A stretch of 64,000 nt of DNA from an uncultured Eggerthellaceae bacterium (lineage in GTDB: Bacteria; Actinomycetota; Coriobacteriia; Coriobacteriales; Eggerthellaceae), in contig CANOIM010000001.1 of NCBI GenBank assembly GCA_947566075.1, forward strand, positions 186,001 through 250,000, written 5' to 3'. Below, in pieces: positions 14,469-23,649 of the stretch. A program made the translations under genes and the position numbers. Positions within the stretch are counted from its first letter, which is position 1, and every line of letters begins with the position of its first letter. The notes under the pieces were generated by a model. The model had not been told where the DNA came from. It did no database searches and saw only the letters and a list, made by a program, of their open reading frames with translations.

Positions 14469-16586
14469 ATGGCGAAACTATCACTCAACGATACGCGCAA
14501 CTTCGGGATCATGGCCCACATCGATGCGGGCAAGACCACCACGACCGAGCGTATCCTCTATTACACGGGCAAGACCCACAAGATCGGCGAAGTGCACGAT
14601 GGCGCTGCCACCATGGACTGGATGGTCCAGGAACAAGAGCGCGGCGTGACCATCACCTCCGCCGCCACCACCTGCTTCTGGAAGTATCCCCGGGGCGAAG
14701 AGGATGGCAAGGAATACCGCTTCCAGATCATCGACACTCCCGGCCACGTTGACTTCACCGCTGAGGTGGAACGCTCCCTCCGCGTGCTGGACGGCACCGT
14801 TGCCGTCTTCGACGCCGTTGCCGGTGTGCAGCCCCAGTCTGAGACCGTTTGGCGTCAGGCTGAGCGCTACGGCGTTCCGCGCATCGCCTTCATCAACAAG
14901 TATGACCGCGTGGGCGCTGACTTCTTCCATGCCATCCAGACCATGCGCGACCGCCTGGACGCGCCTGCCTTCGCCGCCCAGATCCCCATGGGCGCTGAGG
15001 ATCAGTTCTGGGGCGTGGTAGACCTGGTGACCATGACCGCTTGGGACTTCAAGGCCGACGACAAGGGCATGACCTATCCCGAGCCTATGGATGAGATCCC
15101 GGCCGAGTTCCTGGAGGATGCCCAGATGTATCGCCAGGAGCTGCTGGAGGCGGCGGCTGACTGTGATGATGACCTCATGGAGAAGGTCCTCATGGAGGAA
15201 GAGGTCTCCGTGGAGGAATTCAAGGAGGCCATCCGCAAGGGTGTCATCGCCTGTAAGTTGAACCCCGTCTTCGTGGGCAGCGCCTACAAGAACAAGGGCG
15301 TGCAGGAGATGCTGGATGCCGTGGTGGATTACCTGCCCTCTCCGGTGGACATCCCGCCCATCACCGGCGTGAATCCCAAGACCGATGCCGAAGAAGAGCG
15401 TCCGGCTGACCCGAAGGCTCCCTTCTCCAGCCTGGCCTTCAAGATCATGACTGACCCCTACGTGGGCAAGCTCACCTATCTGCGCTGCTACTCCGGTAAC
15501 CTGGACAAGGGCAGCTACGTGCTGAATGCCGTGAAGGACAAGAAAGAGCGCATCGGCCGCATGCTCCAGATGCATGCGAACCAGCAGATAGACGTTGAGA
15601 ACTGCTCTGCCGGTGATATCGTGGCCGTGGTTGGCCTGAAAGACACCTCCACCGGTGACACCCTCTGTGATGAGAATCACCCCATCATCCTGGAATCCAT
15701 GGAATTCGCTGATCCGGTCATTGACATTGCGGTTGAGCCGAAGACCAAGGCTGAACAGGACAAGATGGCCATCGCCCTGCAGAAGCTGGCCGAAGAAGAC
15801 CCCACCTTCCGCGTGTCCACCAACCATGAGACCGGTCAGACCATCATCGCTGGCATGGGCGAGCTTCACCTTGAGATCATCATCGACCGCCTGCTGCGGG
15901 AATTCAAGGTGGAAGCCAATGTGGGCAAGCCCCAGGTGGCCTATCGTGAGCGTCCGGGCCATGAGGTCATGAACGCCGAAGGCAAGTTCGTGCGCCAGTC
16001 CGGTGGTCACGGTCAGTATGGCCATGCCATCATCAATATGTATCCTCAAGAGCCCGGCACCGGCTACGAATTCGAGAACAAGATCGTGGGTGGCGTGATC
16101 CCCAAGGAGTTCATCCCGGCGGTGGATAAGGGCATCAAGGAGGCTCTGAACTCTGGCGTGCTGGCAGGGTATCCGGTGGAAGACGTCAAGGTAGAGCTCA
16201 TCGACGGCAGCTTCCATGAGGTTGACTCCTCCGAGGCCGCGTTCAAGGTGGCTGGCTCCATGGCTATCAAGGACGCTCTCAAGAAGTCCGATCCGGTCAT
16301 TCTTGAGCCGGTCATGGCTGTGGAAGTGGAAACGCCGGAGGAATACACCGGCTTCGTCATGGGCGATATCCCCTCCCGCCGCGGCATCATCCAAGGCCAG
16401 GAGCAGCGCGGCAATGCCGTGGCCATCTCCGCCAAGGTGCCGCTGTCTCAGATGTTCGGCTACGCAACGGATCTGCGCAGCGGAACCCAGGGTAGGGCTA
16501 CCTACACCATGCAGTTCGATTCCTATGAACCGGTGCCCAAGAGCGTGGCAACCGAGATCGTCAGCAAAGCCGGCGGGAACGCCTAG
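14469..16586 (+). CDS. fusA: Translation elongation factor G
   Basis: This 705-residue GTPase has G1 AHIDAGKTT, switch I with ERGVTITSAATT, G3 DTPGHVDF, G4 NKYDR and the five-domain EF-G layout. Domain IV and V motifs are GKPQVAYRE and SGGHGQYGHA. It drives ribosomal translocation. It begins 11 nt after rpsG, with AGAGGT upstream. The gene normally downstream, tuf (EF-Tu), is absent here: rpsJ follows after 30 bp. Confidence 0.97.
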   Translation: MAKLSLNDTRNFGIMAHIDAGKTTTTERILYYTGKTHKIGEVHDGAATMDWMVQEQERGVTITSAATTCFWKYPRGEEDGKEYRFQIIDTPGHVDFTAEVERSLRVLDGTVAVFDAVAGVQPQSETVWRQAERYGVPRIAFINKYDRVGADFFHAIQTMRDRLDAPAFAAQIPMGAEDQFWGVVDLVTMTAWDFKADDKGMTYPEPMDEIPAEFLEDAQMYRQELLEAAADCDDDLMEKVLMEEEVSVEEFKEAIRKGVIACKLNPVFVGSAYKNKGVQEMLDAVVDYLPSPVDIPPITGVNPKTDAEEERPADPKAPFSSLAFKIMTDPYVGKLTYLRCYSGNLDKGSYVLNAVKDKKERIGRMLQMHANQQIDVENCSAGDIVAVVGLKDTSTGDTLCDENHPIILESMEFADPVIDIAVEPKTKAEQDKMAIALQKLAEEDPTFRVSTNHETGQTIIAGMGELHLEIIIDRLLREFKVEANVGKPQVAYRERPGHEVMNAEGKFVRQSGGHGQYGHAIINMYPQEPGTGYEFENKIVGGVIPKEFIPAVDKGIKEALNSGVLAGYPVEDVKVELIDGSFHEVDSSEAAFKVAGSMAIKDALKKSDPVILEPVMAVEVETPEEYTGFVMGDIPSRRGIIQGQEQRGNAVAISAKVPLSQMFGYATDLRSGTQGRATYTMQFDSYEPVPKSVATEIVSKAGGNA

Positions 16587-16616
16587 AGAAGCTTGAAGAG
16601 AGTCGAGGTAAAGCAA

Positions 16617-16925
16617 GTGGCAAATCAGAAGATACGCATTCGCCTCAAGGGCTATGACCATGAGATCGTGGATCAGTCCACGAAGCTCATCGTTGACACT
16701 GCCCAGAAGACCGGGGCGAAGATCTCCGGCCCCATCCCGCTGCCGACGGAGCGCAATATGTATTGCGTCATCCGTTCCCCGCATGTGGATAAGGATTCGC
16801 GCGAGCAGTTCGAGATGCGCACCCATAAGCGCCTGATCGACATCATCGAGCCAACGCCCAACACCGTTGACTCGCTCATGCGCCTTGACCTTCCGGCCGG
16901 TGTCGACATCGAGATCAAGCTGTAG
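16617..16925 (+). CDS. rpsJ: 30S ribosomal protein S10
   Basis: This 102-residue protein has the canonical ANQKIRIRLKGYDHEIVDQS start and the GPIPLPTERNMYCVIRSPH loop. I choose GTG at 16617 because GAGG lies 8 nt upstream and the length then equals the family norm. A TTG at 16593 would add eight atypical residues. It forms part of the small-subunit head and doubles as NusE in transcription antitermination. It follows fusA directly, joining the str and S10 operons. Confidence 0.96.
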   Translation: MANQKIRIRLKGYDHEIVDQSTKLIVDTAQKTGAKISGPIPLPTERNMYCVIRSPHVDKDSREQFEMRTHKRLIDIIEPTPNTVDSLMRLDLPAGVDIEIKL

Positions 16926-16938
16926 GAGGGGACGCAAG

Positions 16939-17568
16939 ATGATCAACGCGATATATGGGAAGAAGATCGGCATGACCCAGGTCTGGGACGGGGACGTCAT
17001 CGTGCCGGTCACCGTCATCCAGGCAGAGCCGAATGTCATCTGCCAGGTGAAGACCAAGGAGTCTGACGGCTATGATGCCGTGCAGATGGGCTTCGGCTAT
17101 GTGAAGCCGCGCCGCGTGAACAAGCCCATGCAGGGCCACTTCAGCAAGGCGGGGGTTGAGCCGAGGAAGCATCTGCGCGAGGTCCGCGTGGAAGACGCCT
17201 CTGAGCACAAGGTGGGCGACGAGCAGACCGTTGCCGCTTTCGCTGAGGTGAAGAAGGTAGACGTCACGGGCACCTCCAAGGGCAAGGGCTTCGCTGGCGT
17301 CATGAAGCGCTATGGCTTCCGGGGCGGCCCGGGCGGCCACGGTGCTCACTTCCACCGCGCTCCCGGTTCAGTGGGGCAGTGCGCCACGCCTTCCCGCGTG
17401 TTCAAGGGCGTGCGCCTTCCTGGCCACATGGGCTGTGACACCGTCACGGTCAAGAACCTGGAGGTCGTTCGCATCGACGAGGAGCAGAACCTCATCCTGC
17501 TGAAGGGTGCGGTGCCGGGCTCCAAGAACGGAGTCGTGCGCGTTCGCATGACCAAGACGCAGGATTAG
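16939..17568 (+). CDS. rplC: 50S ribosomal protein L3
   Basis: This 209-residue L3 starts MINAIYGKKIGMTQVW at 16939, with GGAGGGG upstream. It contains the central-loop GPGGHGAHFHRAPGSVGQC, which reaches the peptidyl transferase centre, and the GHMGCDTVTVKNLEV segment. It is an early 23S-assembly protein. In-frame sequence upstream to 16867 overlaps rpsJ and is not part of the gene. Confidence 0.96.
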   Translation: MINAIYGKKIGMTQVWDGDVIVPVTVIQAEPNVICQVKTKESDGYDAVQMGFGYVKPRRVNKPMQGHFSKAGVEPRKHLREVRVEDASEHKVGDEQTVAAFAEVKKVDVTGTSKGKGFAGVMKRYGFRGGPGGHGAHFHRAPGSVGQCATPSRVFKGVRLPGHMGCDTVTVKNLEVVRIDEEQNLILLKGAVPGSKNGVVRVRMTKTQD

Positions 17569-17587
17569 CCGAAGGAGTCTAAGGAAC

Positions 17588-18214
17588 ATGGCAAAGCTTG
17601 AGATCAAGGATGCTGCTGGCAAGGCAGCAGGCACCGCAGAGCTACCTGATGCCGTTTACGCCATAGAGCCGAACATGCATGTGATGCATCGCACCGTGAA
17701 GGCTCAGCGGGCTGGCTGGCGTCAGGGCACTGCGAACACGAAGAGCCGCGGGTTCGTCCGCGGTGGCGGCAAGAAGCCGTGGAGGCAGAAGGGCACCGGC
17801 CGTGCTCGTCAGGGCTCTATCCGCAGCCCTCAGTGGCGCGGCGGCGGTACCGTGTTCGGTCCGCATACCCGCTCCTATGCTCAGAAGGTGAACGGCAAGG
17901 AGATCAAACTGGCGATGCGCAGCGCGCTCTCTGCGAAGCTGGCAGATGAAGAGCTCATCATCGTGAAGCCCTTCGAGTTCAGCAAGCCCTCCACCAAGGA
18001 TGCGGTGGCGGCTCTGAAGGCCCTGGGGCTGGAGGGGATGCGAGTGAACCTGGTCATCAAAGATGACGACGTGAACACCTACCTGTCCTTCCGCAACATC
18101 CCTAAGGTTGAGATCCTGCCGGTGAATGCGATCAATACCTATGACATCATCGACAATAAGAGGCTCGTGATCGTTGATGCGTGCCTGCCCTACATCGAGG
18201 AGGTGCTGGCATAA
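17588..18214 (+). CDS. rplD: 50S ribosomal protein L4
   Basis: This 208-residue protein has the exit-tunnel extension GGGKKPWRQKGTGRARQGSI and PQWRGGGTVFGP, with a C-terminal Rossmann-like domain ending in VDACLPYIEEVLA. L4 lines the peptide tunnel and in some bacteria represses the S10 operon. AGGAGTCTAAGGAAC precedes the ATG. Its stop codon shares one base with the rplW start. Confidence 0.96.
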   Translation: MAKLEIKDAAGKAAGTAELPDAVYAIEPNMHVMHRTVKAQRAGWRQGTANTKSRGFVRGGGKKPWRQKGTGRARQGSIRSPQWRGGGTVFGPHTRSYAQKVNGKEIKLAMRSALSAKLADEELIIVKPFEFSKPSTKDAVAALKALGLEGMRVNLVIKDDDVNTYLSFRNIPKVEILPVNAINTYDIIDNKRLVIVDACLPYIEEVLA

Positions 18215-18504
18215 TGCAGCGAGACCCGCGTGAGGTGATCATCCGTCCCGTCATCACGGAGCATTCCTATGACGTCATGGATAACAACGTCTACACCTTC
18301 GAGGTGGCGAAGGACTCGAACAAGATCGAGATCCGTCAGGCCATCGAAGCCATCTTCGGCGTTACCGTGGTGAAGGTGAACACGCTGAACGTGAAGCCGA
18401 AGCCCAAGCGCGTGCGCTATCAGAAGAAGGGCTACACCCGCAGCTGGAAGAAGGCCATGGTGACCCTGGCAGAAGGGGACACCATAGAGATCTTCTCCGC
18501 CTAA
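18214..18504 (+). CDS. rplW: 50S ribosomal protein L23
   Basis: This 96-residue tunnel-exit protein begins MQRDPREVIIRPVITEHS at 18214 and contains the NKIEIRQAIEAIFGVTVVKV and GYTRSWKKAMVTL blocks typical of L23. It is the docking site for trigger factor and SRP on the ribosome. The expected next gene, rplB, is 10 kb away; a terminator follows instead. The trigger-factor gene lies within the intervening segment. Confidence 0.96.
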   Translation: MQRDPREVIIRPVITEHSYDVMDNNVYTFEVAKDSNKIEIRQAIEAIFGVTVVKVNTLNVKPKPKRVRYQKKGYTRSWKKAMVTLAEGDTIEIFSA

Positions 18505-18518
18505 GGCAGCGTTACTTC

Positions 18519-18545
18519 AAGGGCCAGCCTCGTGCTGGCCCTTTT
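18519..18545. terminator. Intrinsic terminator ending the str/S10-proximal operon
   Basis: An 8-bp GC-rich stem, GGGCCAGC (18521-18528) with GCTGGCCC (18534-18541), has a CTCGT loop and is followed by TTTT. AA precedes the stem, so it may also terminate the convergent lipid-kinase gene. Confidence 0.85.
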
Positions 18546-18580
18546 CGCATTCTTGGGGCAGGTTGCCCCCGGTTTTCCGC

Positions 18581-19504
18581 TCAGCTGCGCTGCGGGTAGA
18601 GGAAGCGGATGGCACCAGGTTCCACCTGCACATGGAATGCGGTACCCGTGAGCTTCTCCCCGTCTATCTGGACCGGTGGCTCCTCGGTGAAGGTGATATC
18701 AAGGCTCTTCGCTTGGAGCATCTGGATCTGCTTGATGGAGGTATGGTTGCCGCCCTTCGCCTTAGCGAAGGCCCGCGCAGCCGCGAGGCGGCTGATAGGC
18801 GGATGGGAGATGCAGATATCCAAGAGCCCATCATCCAACTGAGCCTCAGGGCAGATCTTGAAGCCGCCCCCGTAATAAGGGCCGTTCTGCACGGCGAAGG
18901 TGATGGAGCGCCCCTCTTCGGCCTCATGGCCATCAACCACCAGGGAATACTCATAGGATCTGAAGCTGTGCTTCAGCTGATAGAGGGAACTGGTGGCATA
19001 GAGCGCCGTTCCCTTGAGCCCCGTCTTGCGCCTTCGCTCCACGGTGTCCAAGGCAATGGCCGCATCAAGGCCGAATGAGAGCGTTTCTGCAAAGTAGCAT
19101 CCATTGACGCATCCCACATCAGAGGGCCTTGAGACGGCTGAGGAGAGGGCATGGCAGGCGTTGGTCAACCCCTTCGGCATCCCAACCGCCCGGGCGAAGT
19201 CATTGCCGGAGCCCGTGGGGATCACACCGAACTGCGGCCGCTTCTCCTTCGGCAGTTGCATGAGGCCGTTCACCGCTTCATGGACCACGCCGTCTCCGCC
19301 CAATACGATGAGGGTGTCAAAGCCCTCAGAAGTGGCAGCTATCTCAGTGGCGTGATCTGGGTGGGTGGTCAGGATGACGTCTATCTCAGAGTCTTCCAGC
19401 TGGTGGAACAGGGCCTCCATGGCTCTCTGGGCCAAGAAGGCGCCATGGCCGTTCTGGGAAGCGGGGTTGGCTATGAGCAGGATGTTCTTCAGGTTGCAAG
19501 CCAC
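18581..19504 (-). CDS. Diacylglycerol kinase-family lipid kinase (DgkB/YegS-like)
   Basis: This 307-residue lipid kinase has the N-terminal NPASQNGHGAF nucleotide loop, the catalytic-domain VLGGDGVVHEAVNGL and PTGSGNDFARA, and the C-terminal QPIDDGLLDI-type segment (visible as AQLDDGLLDICIS). It would phosphorylate diacylglycerol or a related lipid in membrane phospholipid turnover. The start is GTG at 19504, with AAAGGA 7 nt upstream. It is convergent with rplW and divergent from the ABC transporter. Its lipid substrate is not determined by sequence. Confidence 0.88.
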   Translation of the reverse strand: MACNLKNILLIANPASQNGHGAFLAQRAMEALFHQLEDSEIDVILTTHPDHATEIAATSEGFDTLIVLGGDGVVHEAVNGLMQLPKEKRPQFGVIPTGSGNDFARAVGMPKGLTNACHALSSAVSRPSDVGCVNGCYFAETLSFGLDAAIALDTVERRRKTGLKGTALYATSSLYQLKHSFRSYEYSLVVDGHEAEEGRSITFAVQNGPYYGGGFKICPEAQLDDGLLDICISHPPISRLAAARAFAKAKGGNHTSIKQIQMLQAKSLDITFTEEPPVQIDGEKLTGTAFHVQVEPGAIRFLYPQRS

Positions 19505-19560
19505 CGTAGGTTCCTTTCAGTCTTCGTGGAAACTAGACTATCATGAGCAGTAAGGGAAAA

Positions 19561-19578
19561 GCTGCACCTTGGTGCAGC
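19561..19578. promoter_or_regulatory. Perfect 8-bp inverted repeat between the lipid kinase and ABC exporter genes
   Basis: GCTGCACC and GGTGCAGC are separated by TT at 19561-19578, in the divergent intergenic region and 30 bp upstream of the exporter ATPase start. The symmetry and position suggest an operator. The short loop and lack of a T-run argue against a terminator. Confidence 0.4.
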
Positions 19579-19607
19579 GATGCGGTTTTGTTGATGGGAG
19601 CCTTCCG

Positions 19608-20309
19608 GTGGCGTTCGTTGAGTTCCGTGATGTCTCTAAGATCTACAGGATGGGGGAGATAGAGGTCCCTGCCGTCCATGATATGTCCTTCGATATGGAA
19701 CAGGGCGAATTCGTCGTGATCGTGGGGCCTTCGGGGGCGGGCAAGACAACGCTCCTCAACATGCTGGGTGGCATGGATAGCTGCACCAGCGGAACCATCC
19801 TCCTGGATGGGGATGAGGTCAGTTCCTACAACGCCAAGCAGCTCACGGAATACCGCCGCTATGACATCGGGTTCGTCTTCCAATTCTATAACCTGGTGCA
19901 GAACCTCACAGCGCGAGAGAACGTAGAGCTGGCCAGCCAGATCTGCAAGGACCCTCTGAGCGCTGATGAGGTGCTTCGGGAAGTGGGGCTGCAGGATAGG
20001 ATGGGCAATTTCCCCGGTCAGCTCTCCGGTGGTGAGCAGCAGCGGGTGGCCATCGCCCGGGCCTTGGCGAAGAATCCGAAGCTGCTGCTGTGCGATGAGC
20101 CTACCGGGGCTCTGGATTATCACACGGGCAAGGCCATCCTGAAGCTCTTGCAAGACACCTGCTCCGCTTCTGGCAAGACCGTGGTAGTGGTCACCCACAA
20201 CTCCGCCTTCTGCGCCATCGCGGACAGGATCATCCGCGTGCGAGAGGGGAGCGTGGCCTCCGTTGAGTTGAACAGCCATCCCGTTTCGGCAGATACGTTG
20301 GAATGGTAG
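19608..20309 (+). CDS. ABC transporter ATP-binding protein (MacB/LolD-like)
   Basis: This 233-residue ATPase has Walker A GPSGAGKTT, Q-loop FVFQFYNLV, signature LSGGEQQRVAIARAL, Walker B LLLCDEPTGALD and switch histidine VVTHN. The FQFYNLxxxLT stretch is typical of MacB/LolD-type exporters that pair with FtsX-like permeases, and the next gene is exactly that. I prefer GTG at 19608 because GGGAG lies 7 nt upstream; an in-frame TTG at 19569 would add 13 residues. Confidence 0.92.
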   Translation: MAFVEFRDVSKIYRMGEIEVPAVHDMSFDMEQGEFVVIVGPSGAGKTTLLNMLGGMDSCTSGTILLDGDEVSSYNAKQLTEYRRYDIGFVFQFYNLVQNLTARENVELASQICKDPLSADEVLREVGLQDRMGNFPGQLSGGEQQRVAIARALAKNPKLLLCDEPTGALDYHTGKAILKLLQDTCSASGKTVVVVTHNSAFCAIADRIIRVREGSVASVELNSHPVSADTLEW

Positions 20310-20341
20310 CCAAGGAGGCCTGAGGTCTCGTACCGTATAGC

Positions 20342-23300
20342 ATGAAGAGCGCCTTCAACATCAACATCCTCCGCTCCATCAAGGATAGCCTGGGCCGTTT
20401 CGTGGCCATCGCGGGCATCGTGGCGCTGGGGTGCGGGTTCTATGCGGGCTTGCGCATGACGGCGCCTGATATGGATATGACCGCGGATGCCTATTACGAC
20501 CAGACAGATCTCATGGACATCCGGGTGGTGTCTACGCTGGGGTTGACCGATGCCGATCTTCAGGCGCTTCGAGAAGTGCCGGGAGTTCAGGCGGTAGAAG
20601 GGGGCTATGAGACCGATGTCATGGTCACGCTCAATGATGAGCAATATGCCATGCGCATCCATTCGCTGCCCTACAGCGTTTCGGTGTCAGAGTCCATGGA
20701 TGAGGTCATGACCATCACCAACGGGCCTGAGCAAGCGGCGCTGAACAAGCTGACGTTGGTGGAGGGGGATTGGCCCGCTGCTTTAGATGAATGCATCATC
20801 TCCGCTGACAATGTGATGAATGCCCCCGTTGCTCTGGGAGATGTCATCCAAGTGGATGAAGGGGTCCAAGACCTGGATGACACGCTGAAGGAGCGCTCAT
20901 ACAAGGTGGTAGGGTTCGCCCATTCTCCCTACTACGTGTCCACCACGGCCATGGGTTCCACGTCCTTGGGCTCTGGGTCCATCGATCAGTTCATGTACGT
21001 TCCCGCCAATGATTTCAGCCCTGATCTCCCTTACACCGAGGCATTCATCCAGGTTGAGGGGGCTAAAGGCCTCTTAGCCGGGAGCTCTGATTACCAAAGC
21101 CGGGTGGATGAGGTGATGAAGGAACTCCATGGCATCCAGCAGGAGCGGGAGGCGGCACGACTGGTAGAGGTGAAGGCTGATGCCCAGGAAGAGCTGGACG
21201 AACGGCGGGCTGATTACGAACGCGAACGAGCGGATGCCGAAGCGCAGCTGACGGATGCCAAGCGGCAGCTGGATGAGGCTGCAACAACCCTGGAAGAGAG
21301 CCGTCAGAAGCTGGTGCGCGGCCAGGCTGACTATGACGCGGGCAAGGCGCAGCTGGTCCAGCAACGGGCTTTAGCTGAGGCTCAGATGGCAGAGGGGCAA
21401 GCCCAGATAGATGCCCAACAGCAGGTGCTCCAGGAAAGCGCTGCGCAGCTGGAGCAGGGAGCTGCGAAGCTCCAAGAAGCCTGGGCTCAAGCGGGCATCG
21501 CGCCGGACCAGGCTCAAGAGGCCATCCAGCAGCTCCAGTCCGAGATAGCCGCCCTGGATCCAGCGGATCCAGATCACGCTGAGAAGCTCAAGGCCCTCCA
21601 GATGAGGATTGGCCTTCTCCAGGAGCTCTCCCGGCAACAGGCCGAATACGACGAAGGCAAGGCGGCCTATGAGGCGGGGGTGGCGCAGCTCAAGGCTGCC
21701 CAGCAGCAGTTGGATGAAAAGCGCTACCAAGCCGAAGCCCAGTTCGCGCAGGCCCAGGCGCAGCTTGATAGCGCCGCCGCTGAGCTTGAGAGCGGACGCG
21801 CCCAGCTGGCAAGCGGGGAGGCAGACTACGGATCCGGGTTGGCGGAGTACCAAGAGGAATACGCCAAGGCCCAGGATGAGTTCGCCAGCGCCGAACAGAA
21901 GCTGGACGATGCCCAAGCGGACATAGATGCCATCGAAGAGCCCGAATGGCTCATCATGGACCGTACGAAGAACCCCGGTGTGGTCAGCTTCTCCTCTGAC
22001 GCTGATCGGGTGGATTCCATCGCCTCGTTCTTCCCGTTCATCTTCTTCCTAGTGGCGGCGCTGGTGGCTCTCACTACCATGACGCGTATGGTGGAAGAGG
22101 AGCGGGTGCTCATAGGCACCTTCAAGGCCCTGGGCTATTCCCGGGCGCGCATCACCTCCAAATACCTCATCTACGGGGCAGCGGCTTCCATCACCGGCAG
22201 CATCCTGGGCATCCTGGTGCTCTCGCTGATCTTGCCGCCGGTCATCATGGAGGCCTATGCCATCATCTACAGCGTGCCCCATGGGCTGCTCATGCCCCTG
22301 GATCTTGGCGTTGCGCTCTCTTCGGCAGGATTGGGCGTGGGGGTGACGCTCATCGCCACCTGGGCTGCGGCGGCCAGCACCCTGCGAGAGACGCCAGCTC
22401 AGCTCATGCTGCCGCGGGCCCCCAAAGAGGGCAAGCGAATCCTGTTGGAGCGCATCACGCCCCTCTGGCAGCGGGTATCGTTCTCGTGGAAGGTCACCTT
22501 CCGCAACATCTTCCGCTATAAGAAGCGCCTCATCATGACCGTGATCGGCATCGCGGGGTGCACGGGCCTTCTGCTCACGGGCCTGGGGCTCCAGGATTCC
22601 ATCAATGACATCATCGACAAGCAGTTCGGCCAAACGGTCAAATACAACATGATCGTCACGGAAGACGAGGATATCTCGCTCGCATCCACGGCGAAGGTGG
22701 ATGAGGTGCTCTCAGATGAGAAGCGCATCTTCGCCACAGCAGAGTCCTTCGACGAATCCATGGTGGCCACCGCAGAGGGCGGCAAGGACTATTCGGTCAC
22801 GCTCATCGTCCCCGATGACCCCCAGCGCTACCAGGAGCTCTGGGTCATGCGCACACGGATAGGCCATGAGCCCATCCCCCTTGAGGAGAACAGCGTCATC
22901 ATCACGGAAAAGCTCGGCAACGAGCTGGGCGTATCCGTGGGAGAGAGCCTGACCCTGGCCACCCAGGATCAGATGGGCAATGCCACCGATGATCGCAAAT
23001 CGTTCACGGTGACGGGCATCATGGAGAACTACATCGCCAATTACGTTTTCATGGGAAAGCAGGCCTACGGGGATGCCTACGGCAAGGTGCCCGTTCCGAA
23101 CACCATCTACGCAGAGGCGGTGGAGGATCTGGGGGTGCGCAAGGAACTGAGCGAAGAGCTCCGAGCCATTGACGGGGTCAAGACCGTAGCCTTCAATGAT
23201 GAGACCATCAGCTCCTACCGCACCATGCTCAAGAGCGTGAACATGATCGTGGTGGTGCTGGTGGTGGCTGCGGCTGCTCTGGCATTCATCGTGCTCTACA

Positions 23301-23638
23301 ACCTCACCAACATCAACATCACCGAACGCCAGCGGGAGATAGCCACGCTCAAGGTGCTGGGGTTCACGCCCCGGGAGGTGGATATGTACATCTACCGGGA
23401 GACCATCATCCTCACTATCCTGGGTGCGCTCGTAGGGCTTATCTTCGGGGTATTCCTTGAGGGCTTCGTCATCGTCACGGCCGAGGTGGATTACGTCATG
23501 TTCGGCCGAGATATCCACGCCTTGAGCTTCGTTGTTGCCTTCGTGGTAACCATTCTCTTCGCCGTGCTCGTGATGCTCGTCATGCGCCGTAAACTAGCAG
23601 CCATAGACATGATAGAGAGCCTGAAGTCCAACGAATGA
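20342..23638 (+). CDS. FtsX-like ABC permease with a large extracytoplasmic coiled coil
   Basis: This 1,098-residue permease has an N-terminal transmembrane helix (about residues 20-42), a periplasmic-type domain, and a long Ala/Gln/Glu-rich coiled coil at about 265-535. An FtsX module of three helices (about 560-700), a second soluble domain and a final FtsX module near the C-terminus follow. The permease appears to contain both FtsX modules in one chain, so a single copy or dimer with the upstream ATPase could form the exporter. Members extrude peptides, lipids or drugs or act mechanically on the envelope; the substrate is unknown. AAGGAGG lies 24 nt upstream, unusually far. Confidence 0.85.
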   Translation: MKSAFNINILRSIKDSLGRFVAIAGIVALGCGFYAGLRMTAPDMDMTADAYYDQTDLMDIRVVSTLGLTDADLQALREVPGVQAVEGGYETDVMVTLNDEQYAMRIHSLPYSVSVSESMDEVMTITNGPEQAALNKLTLVEGDWPAALDECIISADNVMNAPVALGDVIQVDEGVQDLDDTLKERSYKVVGFAHSPYYVSTTAMGSTSLGSGSIDQFMYVPANDFSPDLPYTEAFIQVEGAKGLLAGSSDYQSRVDEVMKELHGIQQEREAARLVEVKADAQEELDERRADYERERADAEAQLTDAKRQLDEAATTLEESRQKLVRGQADYDAGKAQLVQQRALAEAQMAEGQAQIDAQQQVLQESAAQLEQGAAKLQEAWAQAGIAPDQAQEAIQQLQSEIAALDPADPDHAEKLKALQMRIGLLQELSRQQAEYDEGKAAYEAGVAQLKAAQQQLDEKRYQAEAQFAQAQAQLDSAAAELESGRAQLASGEADYGSGLAEYQEEYAKAQDEFASAEQKLDDAQADIDAIEEPEWLIMDRTKNPGVVSFSSDADRVDSIASFFPFIFFLVAALVALTTMTRMVEEERVLIGTFKALGYSRARITSKYLIYGAAASITGSILGILVLSLILPPVIMEAYAIIYSVPHGLLMPLDLGVALSSAGLGVGVTLIATWAAAASTLRETPAQLMLPRAPKEGKRILLERITPLWQRVSFSWKVTFRNIFRYKKRLIMTVIGIAGCTGLLLTGLGLQDSINDIIDKQFGQTVKYNMIVTEDEDISLASTAKVDEVLSDEKRIFATAESFDESMVATAEGGKDYSVTLIVPDDPQRYQELWVMRTRIGHEPIPLEENSVIITEKLGNELGVSVGESLTLATQDQMGNATDDRKSFTVTGIMENYIANYVFMGKQAYGDAYGKVPVPNTIYAEAVEDLGVRKELSEELRAIDGVKTVAFNDETISSYRTMLKSVNMIVVVLVVAAAALAFIVLYNLTNINITERQREIATLKVLGFTPREVDMYIYRETIILTILGALVGLIFGVFLEGFVIVTAEVDYVMFGRDIHALSFVVAFVVTILFAVLVMLVMRRKLAAIDMIESLKSNE

Positions 23639-23649
23639 GAGAAGGCGCC

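Noticed and set aside
14481..17057. Long minus-strand open frame antisense to fusA and neighbours (858 codons)
   Set aside because: It mirrors the GC-rich codon pattern of fusA, rpsJ and rplC, has no ribosome binding site or family motif, and the plus-strand genes are certain. A similar mirror frame lies across pcrA (7072-8715).
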